Origin: Anaerolineaceae bacterium
GTDB lineage: Bacteria > Chloroflexota > Anaerolineae > Aggregatilineales > Phototrophicaceae
Assembly (NCBI GenBank): GCA_020634115.1
Contig: JACKCH010000011.1
Span: forward strand, 911,683-975,682
DNA: 64,000 nt
Direction: 5' to 3'
Shown here in pieces: positions 51,380-58,640 of this stretch. The notes under the pieces are model-generated. The model saw nothing but the letters and a program-made list of their open reading frames with translations, ran no database searches and was not told where the DNA came from. Position numbers and translations under genes: made by a program. Numbering within the stretch: position 1 is the first letter of the stretch; every line of letters begins with the position of its first letter.

Positions 51380-52444
51380 CTAATTTGCACGGGTGGTGAA
51401 GTTGGCGTAATGCAAATATCCACGCGCGTTGGCGAGCTGCGCTTCCGGCACCAGCTTGGTCTGCGGGTAGGCATCCGCGACCTGGTCATACACCAGTTCG
51501 GCACCGCCACCTGATAGGTAGATCACGTCCACCGTCGTCCCCCGCTGCCACTTCTCCGAAAGCAGCCCCAGCGTCGCACTCCGCAGCGGGGCGAGTGCTT
51601 CTTCTACTTCGTCGCGATAGTCCACCGGCTTGCCGCTGGCGGTGAAGATGCCCGTTCGCAGTACCTGCTCGACGATCTTGTACGGCACCTTCTCGCGGTA
51701 GTCGCGCTCCAGCATGGCGGCAATCCGCTCCTGCGCGGTGTACACACCCCCTTCAATGCTGCCGCTCTCCGATGAGATGAATTCGCCATCGTCATCCAGC
51801 GCGATGTCCACCGTGTAGGTCCCGACATCCACGACGCCAGTGCGCATGTAGGTGTGGTTCACGTTGATGTCCCCGGCAGGTGTCAGCATTTGTGCATAGA
51901 TGGCGCCGTAAGCCTGCGGCATGACCATTACCTCGGTGACATTGGCGATCACTTCGCAGGCGTCAGTCTGGATCAGGTGCTGGCCGAACAAGGTCTCCTT
52001 GAGTTCCGCCGCATCACGCATGTGATCCACCGGCAGCCCGACGGCGAGGCGCAGGTGCGCGACATCCCGCCCCCACACCCCCGGCAGCAGCTTGCCGATG
52101 GCGACCTTCGCCAGCCGCAGCCGGAAGGCGTTCCCCATCGTCTTTTCATTGGCCGTGCGCCCACGCAATCTCAACAGTTCCCCGGCGGGAACCTGCGCCA
52201 GCGCCAGGTCGCCGACGAACCACTGCCCCTCTTCATCAGTGATGTGGTCGCCGGGGTATTTCTGCTGAAGCGTCTCCTGTTGAAACTTGATTTCATGGGC
52301 GTGTCCCATGACTGACGGAAAGGTGATGGCGGTCTGGTCAGTGACGGCTTTGACGACGCCGTAGCCGATGTCGAGACCGATGGTGAGCGTGCTGCCCAGG
52401 TCAGTGATATGGTGTTTCTGCTGCGTGTTCTTGTGCTTAGCCAC
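51380..52444 (-). CDS. ParM/actin-like plasmid segregation ATPase (block B)
   Basis: 354 residues, closely similar to the block A protein. Motifs: TIGLDIGYGVVKAV (about 20-33), VDVGTYTVDIALDDD (about 204-218) and YLSGGGAELVYDQ (about 308-320). The start is GTG 52444 with AAGGAG nine bases upstream, the same codon type as copy A. First gene of the partition pair with the ParR-like gene. Two diverged ParM systems on one molecule would avoid incompatibility if each recognises its own centromere; this is inferred. Confidence 0.85.
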   Translation of the reverse strand: MAKHKNTQQKHHITDLGSTLTIGLDIGYGVVKAVTDQTAITFPSVMGHAHEIKFQQETLQQKYPGDHITDEEGQWFVGDLALAQVPAGELLRLRGRTANEKTMGNAFRLRLAKVAIGKLLPGVWGRDVAHLRLAVGLPVDHMRDAAELKETLFGQHLIQTDACEVIANVTEVMVMPQAYGAIYAQMLTPAGDINVNHTYMRTGVVDVGTYTVDIALDDDGEFISSESGSIEGGVYTAQERIAAMLERDYREKVPYKIVEQVLRTGIFTASGKPVDYRDEVEEALAPLRSATLGLLSEKWQRGTTVDVIYLSGGGAELVYDQVADAYPQTKLVPEAQLANARGYLHYANFTTRAN

Positions 52445-52488
52445 TGCTGTTCTCCTTATAAATGTTGAATCACAAGCTGCCAGCGCCG

Positions 52489-52557
52489 TTAATCGGTGCT
52501 GGTTTTTCCCGTTCCGGTGCGCTGGAAAACCCGCGCCACCTCACTGGGATCAAATGG
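52489..52557 (-). pseudogene. 3' tail of an unidentified gene at the edge of block B
   Basis: The minus strand reads PFDPSEVARVFQRTGTGKTS and ends TAA at 52489. It resembles the tail at the edge of block A (FDLGDVARAIER). The upstream part runs antisense into the gene at 52554, so a junction near 52557 is likely. Parent gene unknown. Confidence 0.4.
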
Positions 52558-53732
52558 AACTAAATTTGGTCGAGTATCGGTCTTCTGAAGCGGTGAAAAC
52601 CTGGATGGATGGCAGCGAACGCCGTTTCGATACCCTGACGGTTGGGGAGTATCCCACCTACGAGGACGCCGGGGAAGACGAGCGCGATCTGGAGCAGGTC
52701 CTGAAAGAAAAGGGATTGGAATCCGCTATGAACCGCGCCGAGCGGATGGCCGTCGCCAATGGCTACCTCGATCCACAGCGGGCCGACGAGCGCATCTTCT
52801 TTGAGGACGACGCCCCGGAAGACCCGTTCATCACCGAACGCGAGCGTCAACTGGCCGCGCCGTCCTATCAGGTTGGTGCCATCGCCGCCAATGGCGAGTC
52901 CTTTCTGGATGTCATGAAAACCTGGGGGACGGAGGACTACGAGCGGTTGGTCATCCCCCAGCCCGACTGGGAGGCGGCGCGGGAACAGGCCGAAGCCGCC
53001 AGCACGCTGCTCGACCAGGGCGATGTCACTGGCGCCATGCGGCTGGTTGAGGAAGAAGGGGTCGCGGCGGGTGTGATCGACCCCGACCGTGATGACCCGC
53101 GCCTCTTCACCCAGGGGCCACCTGATGCCTTTGTGACGCTGCGCGAGGACGAGATCAACGACTCGCTGGCGCGGCACGGCGTCACCTGGCGCGAGACCCA
53201 GGCCTGCGCGGCGGAAGCCGCTTCGCTGGAACCGGAAGAGTCCCCCCACTGGCATTTGCAGACGCTGCCGGTCAATGACCCGGATGGCGCGCCACTCGGC
53301 CATGCCCTGCACATCGCCGTCTATGACGGGTTGCCACATGACCCGGAGCGGGCGGACATCCCGGAAGACGAACCCGTCCGACTGCTCGAGATGGCCCACT
53401 TTGAGACGACCGGGGCAGCGGACAAATTCGGGGAAGAATTCAAAGGCTATCTCCTGCCGGGACTGCTCGAAGGGCCGGAACTGGCCGAGGAAGTCGCCCG
53501 GCTCGAAGAATTTCCCGTGACTTGGAAGCCGCTTGCCGGTGAGGATTGGGCCGCTTTCCAGCGTGGCGACCTGACACTCACCCATGACCGGGCGGACTGG
53601 CATCCCTACAACCCGAATGCCGAGTACGAGGCGCGTCTCGAAGCCGAGGGGCTGTACACCGACCCCCTCCATCAGGCGGCTGCGCACGACGAACCGGAAA
53701 CACCGCCGGTCGCGCCGGACTTCGATCTCTAA
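52554..53732 (+). pseudogene. Acidic repeat protein of conjugative backbone, probably 5'-truncated
   Basis: 392 codons from ATG 52554 (MELNLVEYRSSEAVK). No ribosome site precedes this ATG, and upstream the open frame runs antisense to block B, so the native 5' end was probably lost at the junction. The protein is acidic and shares LTVGEYPTYEDAGEDERDLE with the protein at 19981. An internal repeat pairs DPQRADERIFFEDDAPEDPF with DPDRDDPRLFTQGPPDAFVT, each followed by a short TERE- or LRED-type motif. The end, PPVAPDFDL, looks like the relaxase ends (ISPDFEL, IAPDLDL), a possible shared secretion or binding tail. Function unknown. Confidence 0.55.
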
Positions 53733-53752
53733 CGACTATCGTCCTTGTAATG

Positions 53753-53774
53753 CCCGGCACCATGCCGGGTTTTT
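53753..53774 (+). terminator. Rho-independent terminator
   Basis: CCCGGCA (53753-53759) pairs with TGCCGGG (53763-53769), followed by TTTTT. It ends transcription of the acidic protein gene. Confidence 0.8.
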
Positions 53775-53847
53775 GTTTATGAGTGTGCCAGCATCATCCC
53801 AAACCTGCTATGATAGAGACACTTCGCCAAACTGGCTTGAGGAAACA

Positions 53848-54441
53848 ATGGGTCATCTCGAAGATGAATACGACGATGGGATTATCATCGACACCATCTG
53901 CCAGGGTTGTGATCTGTTTCGTCCGGTCAACGATCTGAGTCTGTGTGACGAATGTTTTGCCAAGCTGGAGCGCGATCTGATCCGTTCACGGGATTGGGCG
54001 TATTCGGCGACGGCGTTCAACCTTGCCGAGGATCAACTGGAGGCGCTGCGTGAACGTGTGATCCGGGATTATGGTGCAGCGTATGAGTTGATCGCAGACC
54101 CCAACGCGCTGAAAAAGCGCAAGGGCAAACCCAAGCGTTCTCATTCCCGCAACACACAGCGCAAGCGAGCAATCATGGAGAAGGCGATCCGCGAGTATGA
54201 CACCGATGATGTGCTGCAGGCAGCTCGTGATTTCCTTCAGGCGCAGTCTGACGAGTGGGTGAATTACAGCCGGGTCTCGCAGCATCTCTATGAGACTTTC
54301 TACCAGCTCAAGCCCAAACGGTTGGGACAGCCAGGCAGGAAGTACAAGAGTCTGCTCAAGCTGCTGGCCGATCACTCGACCGATTTTGAACTGCGACAAG
54401 ATGATGAGAAAAAGGGGGTGTACTGGATTCGGCTCTGTTAA
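53848..54441 (+). CDS. Hypothetical protein with zinc-finger-like N-terminus
   Basis: 197 residues from ATG 53848, with GAGGAAA just upstream. CQGCDLF and later LCDECFAKLE form two C-x2-C pairs, a likely zinc site, near residues 19-40. The middle is basic (KKRKGKPKRSHSRNTQRKR). The C-terminal part (about 115-197) ends DDEKKGVYWIRL and looks like a winged-helix domain. It may be a DNA-binding regulator. It has its own promoter region after the terminator at 53753. Not recognised at family level. Confidence 0.65.
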   Translation: MGHLEDEYDDGIIIDTICQGCDLFRPVNDLSLCDECFAKLERDLIRSRDWAYSATAFNLAEDQLEALRERVIRDYGAAYELIADPNALKKRKGKPKRSHSRNTQRKRAIMEKAIREYDTDDVLQAARDFLQAQSDEWVNYSRVSQHLYETFYQLKPKRLGQPGRKYKSLLKLLADHSTDFELRQDDEKKGVYWIRLC

Positions 54442-54534
54442 ATCACACCTAATTCAGCAATTCGTGACGGTTACACAGACCCAATAAGCGGATTTCGATC
54501 ATACAGTCACGATATTATGGTTGCGGGAGGGAAA

Positions 54535-54894
54535 ATGGTTATTCGGCAGGGTGATGTATACTGGGTGCAGTTCGCGGACGAAGCTGACATGGAGCCGCGC
54601 ATTCCCCATCCTCATGTCATCATTCAACAGGATACCCTCAACCAGAATCCAACGATTGACACGGTCGTCGTTTGTGCTTTGACAACCAATACCAGAAAAA
54701 TCAGCATTCCAGGTAACGTCCTGCTCGAACCTGGGGAGGCTAACTTACTTCGGCAAAGTATTGTCGAAGTGTCGAAAGTATCAACTATAACCAAAACGCA
54801 GCTGGGTCAATTGATTGGGACACTATCTGAGCAGCGGGTTGATCAGATACTGGCTGGGGTACAACTTGTACAACGTTCGTTTTTTAACCGCTGA
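54535..54894 (+). CDS. MazF/PemK-type toxin
   Basis: 119 residues from ATG 54535, with GGGAGG upstream. The PemK fold is recognised from IRQGDVYWVQF, HPHVIIQQDTLNQ, TVVVCALTTN, PGNVLLEPGEANLLRQSIVE and IGTLSEQRVDQILAGVQLV. MazF toxins are ribosome-independent mRNA endonucleases. No MazE-like antitoxin lies beside it; the preceding gene at 53848 ends 93 bp upstream and is larger than a usual antitoxin, though it could serve. Its 3' end overlaps the converging HU-like gene by 11 bases. Confidence 0.85.
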   Translation: MVIRQGDVYWVQFADEADMEPRIPHPHVIIQQDTLNQNPTIDTVVVCALTTNTRKISIPGNVLLEPGEANLLRQSIVEVSKVSTITKTQLGQLIGTLSEQRVDQILAGVQLVQRSFFNR

Positions 54895-55174
54895 CTGATT
54901 GATTTAATGCCTCTTTAAGTTTTCTGCTCCCCCGTACCACTACCCGCCGCACGCAGCGAGGCGCTTCGCCGCCTTTGAGCTTTCCGGCGTTTTCGCCCCT
55001 GTCAATCTCCTTGACCTCCAGCACGAGGAAATTCTCCAGCTCAATGCGGCCACCGGCAACAAGTTCTTCTGTCCACACGTCAATCAGTGCTTCCAGCATG
55101 GCCTGCACATCACGGTTCTTCAGCCGGGTGCGGCGGCCAATCTCGCGCACCATCCCGTTCTTCGTCAGCGTCAT
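54884..55174 (-). CDS. HU-like DNA-binding protein of the coupling-protein operon
   Basis: 96 residues. Helical start KNGMVREIGRRTRLKNRDVQ, then a strand region IELENFLVLEVKEIDRGENA and basic arm RCVRRVVVRGSRKLKEAL. This is the pattern of the HU-like proteins at 13930 and 48447, more distant. The start overlaps the stop of the VirD4 gene by four bases, so it is the last gene of the leftward RHH-relaxase-membrane-VirD4-HU operon. In blocks A and B the HU gene is first instead. Confidence 0.6.
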   Translation of the reverse strand: MTLTKNGMVREIGRRTRLKNRDVQAMLEALIDVWTEELVAGGRIELENFLVLEVKEIDRGENAGKLKGGEAPRCVRRVVVRGSRKLKEALNQSVSG

Positions 55175-57198
55175 GGGGTCACCTCTTTTGCAGCGGACAA
55201 CCGCTGGTTGTGTTTCTCACGCATTGCGTCCATAGTCACCGCTTTCACCTTGCCGCCGGTCTGCTCTGCGGTGTCGGCGGCCAGCTTCGCGGTCAGCACC
55301 GACGCCGCCCGTGCCAGTGTGGGACTCGGTTTTGGAGAGACTTGCTCTGCTACGGCTTCGACCGGGGCCAGTATCAGTGAGAAGCCGCGTTCCAGCAGGA
55401 TGGGCGGCACGCTTGCCGCCGCCTTGAGCCGCCTCTTCCAGTCCTCGCGCTCGTAGAACCGTGTCAGCCGGGCGTTCAGCACCACCTGCGTGGCAAACCC
55501 GGCCTCGACGTAGCGCGCGAAGACGGTGCAGTTGCCGATCTGGGGCGTGATAACCTCATCCACCGTCAGCAGCGGACGCTGGCGCAGATGCGAATTGGGG
55601 TCATCCTGATTGGCATCGGTGGTGGCTGTGCCGCTGGCTTTGCTGTAGAACTCGGCGGTGTCGGCATCACAGCCGCCGTACACCACCTGGGTCGCCAGCC
55701 CGGTGAAGAGCGCCTGCGTCCCCTCGTTGCCGTAAATCAGATGGAACTGCCCCTTGGTCTGGGCGCCGATCATGATCGAGATACGCCGCTTGCGGACGAG
55801 ATTGACATCGGCCACCAGTGAATCCAACTTGCCCAGCGTCGGGAACTCGTCGAGGATGATACCGACGGGAACGGGCAGCGGCCCCTGGTTGCGCTCGCCG
55901 ATGGTATCCAGGTCGAGCATGAGCTTGCGCAGCGTCGCGCCGAGGTAGGAAGCATAGACCGCCCGCATCCTGCCGGGGCAGGTGAGGACGACGACCGTTG
56001 GCTGCTCGACGATGAGTTCGGCGTCGAAATCGGAGGCGGCGGTGTTGGCACGGACTTCGGTGGAGGCCCAACCGGTGAGGGCGGTCGCCAGCGTCGCCAC
56101 CACGTTCGAGGCGACCTTGCCATCCGAGCCGACCGAAGCGATGAAGCTGTTCGCCAGCAGGGAGGCATCGTCTTTCTGCGCGGCCAACTGTCCGGCCAGC
56201 GCCTTGAGATCATTCATGGCATTGTAGATGTCACCGAGGTTGGGGAAGCGGATCAGGCAGGCGGCCAGCAGGGCGGCGGCGCTGTCGCTCCAGAACTTGT
56301 TGTCCCCCTGCGCCGAGGGTACCAGCACGTCGGCGATGGCGCGGGCGTCGGACACATTGTCAATGCCTTCAGCCAGGTTGTAGCGCGGGCCGATAGTTGA
56401 AGTGGGGTCGTGGACGACGACCAGATGGCGGGTGACGGCGGCGTACTTGAGGATATGCCCGGTAATCTCGCCCTGCGGATCGGCCACCACTAGCGAGTGT
56501 CCGGCGCGCATCCGGTCGGCGATGGCGGGCAGGATGATGCCCTGGGTCTTGCCGGAGCCAGGGCCGCCGAGGGTCAGAACCCCGCGTGCCACATCCTCGC
56601 CACCCAGGGAGAACCGTCCCTGGCCGAGGTCGAGGCGGCGTTTGTTCTCACCCCAGAAAGCACCCAGCAGCGTCAAGCCTTCCGGGTCGTCGCGGCGGAA
56701 GCGTTTGTACTCGCGCATGGTGCAGAAGTGCGATGACCCCAGCGCGCCACGCCGGACCTGTGGGTTGCGCAGGCGATCCACCCGCTCGCGCAGCCACCCG
56801 CCGTTGCGGATGCCGCTGTGCAGCCCCAATATGACGAAGAAACCCAACATGAGGAGCAGCATCCCGAACAGGAAGAGGCGGGTCGCGTCGACGTTGGCTG
56901 GTGCGCCGGTAAGGAACTGGATGAACCCGTTCACCGCCTGTCGCCCGCGCACCGGCTGTACGGCCATGTTGCCCAGAAGAGTCATATATGCTGCTGTAAC
57001 ACCCAGCAAGACAATGACATGGGCGAACAGTTTCGCGCCACGTTTCCAGCCGGAGAGTTTCTGCCCTTCGCTGGTGCGCTGGATGCCCGCGCCGAGCATG
57101 GCACTCACAACCAGCGGGGTGAGCGGCATCAGGCAGAGGAGTGGGGCGAGGCAGCCGCCCAGCAGCGCCCGCCCCTCGGTGAACAACCAGTAGAACAT
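55171..57198 (-). CDS. virD4: VirD4/TraG-family type IV coupling protein
   Basis: 675 residues. Three hydrophobic segments near the N-terminus anchor it in the membrane (for instance LFLFGMLLLMLGFFVILGL, about 110-128). Walker A is LTLGGPGSGKTQGIILPA (about 205-222) and Walker B is VGIILDEFPTLGKLDS (about 440-455); RKRRISIMIGAQTKGQF follows, a typical coupling-protein segment. The protein links relaxosome and secretion channel and pumps DNA. It belongs to the same operon as the third relaxase. No intact VirB4 or channel genes are in the window, so the transfer machinery is incomplete here. Confidence 0.9.
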   Translation of the reverse strand: MFYWLFTEGRALLGGCLAPLLCLMPLTPLVVSAMLGAGIQRTSEGQKLSGWKRGAKLFAHVIVLLGVTAAYMTLLGNMAVQPVRGRQAVNGFIQFLTGAPANVDATRLFLFGMLLLMLGFFVILGLHSGIRNGGWLRERVDRLRNPQVRRGALGSSHFCTMREYKRFRRDDPEGLTLLGAFWGENKRRLDLGQGRFSLGGEDVARGVLTLGGPGSGKTQGIILPAIADRMRAGHSLVVADPQGEITGHILKYAAVTRHLVVVHDPTSTIGPRYNLAEGIDNVSDARAIADVLVPSAQGDNKFWSDSAAALLAACLIRFPNLGDIYNAMNDLKALAGQLAAQKDDASLLANSFIASVGSDGKVASNVVATLATALTGWASTEVRANTAASDFDAELIVEQPTVVVLTCPGRMRAVYASYLGATLRKLMLDLDTIGERNQGPLPVPVGIILDEFPTLGKLDSLVADVNLVRKRRISIMIGAQTKGQFHLIYGNEGTQALFTGLATQVVYGGCDADTAEFYSKASGTATTDANQDDPNSHLRQRPLLTVDEVITPQIGNCTVFARYVEAGFATQVVLNARLTRFYEREDWKRRLKAAASVPPILLERGFSLILAPVEAVAEQVSPKPSPTLARAASVLTAKLAADTAEQTGGKVKAVTMDAMREKHNQRLSAAKEVTP

Positions 57199-57201
57199 GG
57201 G

Positions 57202-57396
57202 TTATGCCTTTCTCTGATTCCGCTTCCGCCCGGCGAAATAATAGGCGAGCCGCAGCAGGCCGGCGACCAGCAATGTCGCCAGATACAGGGCTTCGCCCAT
57301 ATCCAGTCCCAGCAGTCGGCCCACTGCGGCCACAGCCAGGATCAGGGTGATCAGCGTGAAGATGCCGGAAAGGGATTGCGTGTTGAGGTAAGTCAT
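57202..57396 (-). CDS. Small membrane protein between relaxase and coupling protein genes
   Basis: 64 residues with two hydrophobic helices (IFTLITLILAVAAVGRLLGL and LYLATLLVAGLLRLAYYFAG) and a basic C-terminal tail RKRNQRKA. It ends three bases before the VirD4 start and begins nine bases after the relaxase stop, so it is part of the transfer operon. It may assist coupling-protein assembly; no family recognised. Confidence 0.65.
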   Translation of the reverse strand: MTYLNTQSLSGIFTLITLILAVAAVGRLLGLDMGEALYLATLLVAGLLRLAYYFAGRKRNQRKA

Positions 57397-57405
57397 GTCG
57401 TCTCC

Positions 57406-58077
57406 TTAGCGTGAAAACCAGTCATCGAGGGTATTGCCTGTTGGCGTGGGTGTTTCAATCTCCGGTGCTTCTTCGCGCAGGCGCTGCCACTCCGGGCCAA
57501 CAATTCGATCCAGAGCTGCGCCGAAATGGCGGCTGGCAATGTCGCGGAACAGGGCATCATGTCCGCGTTCCTTGTTGTTGTAGACTGGAGCGCGATCCAC
57601 ACCTGGCAGCGGTGCGGTGCCGGGTAGGACGACATGCGTGTGGAGCTGCTGCAAGGGTTCGCTCCCATCGTCCGGTTCGGTCAGCCGGTCGTGGAGCACA
57701 TAGCTGTATTCCGGCACGTCAAAGCCGCGTGCCGTGTAGTAATCCTCGACGATACGCTCGGTCAGGTCGAGCACCAGGTCGCGCCGTTCGTCCTCCGGCA
57801 CCAGCGCCATCAGGTCGGGCGCGGGCGAGATCACCCACGTCCAGGCCAGCACATGCTTGCTTTGCAGCCGGTCGCACTGCTCGAAGATGGCGCGGTAGTG
57901 CTGCCCCATCCCGTGATCCACCCAGCGTTCAGCATCGTCATCCTGCCGGAGGTGCTGGTCGCGGTTGTCTCGGAACTGTAGATATTTGAGCGTGGAGCGC
58001 AGCCCCTTGTGGCCGGTGCCGCGCCCCTTGCGTTTCGGCCCTTTGTAGGCGAAGTCGGTCACGATGATGGCTTTCAT
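57406..58077 (-). CDS. Mobilisation relaxase-like protein (third copy, short)
   Basis: 223 residues. It has the block A/B relaxase layout up to the histidine triad (YSYVLHDRLTEPDDGSEP followed by LHTHVVLPGTAP), the DALFRDIASRHFGAALDR segment and RIVGPEWQRLREE, then stops about 110 residues before the end of the others. LKYLQFRDNR replaces LLRYLTYRES, so the Tyr position is partly kept. Its start overlaps the stop of the RHH gene by four bases. Missing in comparison are the C-terminal ~110 residues, which in A and B may bind a partner. With VirD4 it probably forms the transfer module of the conjugative backbone. Confidence 0.72.
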   Translation of the reverse strand: MKAIIVTDFAYKGPKRKGRGTGHKGLRSTLKYLQFRDNRDQHLRQDDDAERWVDHGMGQHYRAIFEQCDRLQSKHVLAWTWVISPAPDLMALVPEDERRDLVLDLTERIVEDYYTARGFDVPEYSYVLHDRLTEPDDGSEPLQQLHTHVVLPGTAPLPGVDRAPVYNNKERGHDALFRDIASRHFGAALDRIVGPEWQRLREEAPEIETPTPTGNTLDDWFSR

Positions 58078-58439
58078 CGCCGCTCCCGCAGAGCATTCAT
58101 CTGCGCCAGCAGGGTGTCACCGTCCTGCCGCGCCGCCAGGATCGCTTCAGCGATGCGTTCCGGGCTGCCCTCCGGGTCGAGCGCCGCCAGCAGGTAAATG
58201 AGGACGTTGAGGTGGAACGCCAGCGCCGCTTCCAGCCGGTCGAGGCGACCCTGCAAGGACTTCTGGAAGTACTTGCGGCTGCCGATGAGGTCTTCCCGGT
58301 CATCCAGGTACAGCCGCACCGCCTCCCGGATGAGGTCGGCTTCGGTGGTGTCGCGGGGCTGCTTGCTGACCAGCAGTGCCAGGCGGTCGCGCATCTCCTG
58401 TGTCATGCTGATGCTGCGCCGCACCGATTTCTTCGCCAT
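58074..58439 (-). CDS. Ribbon-helix-helix protein of the third relaxase module
   Basis: 121 residues. KKSVRRSISMTQEMRDRLAL opens an RHH fold, followed by DLIREAVRLYLDDREDLIGS, which parallels DLLRDAVNLYLAAQEDLPGS in the block A protein. The C-terminal half is helical and longer. It starts the leftward transfer operon and is divergent from hsdM across about 200 bp with no further gene. Likely oriT-binding accessory protein and autoregulator. Confidence 0.72.
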   Translation of the reverse strand: MAKKSVRRSISMTQEMRDRLALLVSKQPRDTTEADLIREAVRLYLDDREDLIGSRKYFQKSLQGRLDRLEAALAFHLNVLIYLLAALDPEGSPERIAEAILAARQDGDTLLAQMNALRERR

Positions 58440-58640
58440 GTCCTGCCTCCCAATCTGCGAATTCCCCTCTCATTATCGCAAATCGGGGTCGGGCAAAGGC
58501 TGTAGGATTACAGTTTCGGGGCGTCAATATTGGCAACGGGGTCGTTAAATTTACAGAATAATGGGCGGTGCCACTTGGAGAGATCCGGCAGTCCCCCTAT
58601 AATTGGATAACATGAACCTTTTCTTACGAAAGCTGAGTCA

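Noticed and set aside
52368..52553. Upstream extension of the acidic protein gene at 52554
   Set aside because: The extension is antisense to the ParM-like gene and encodes an unrelated Cys-rich stretch; the ATG at 52554 or a lost native start is more likely.
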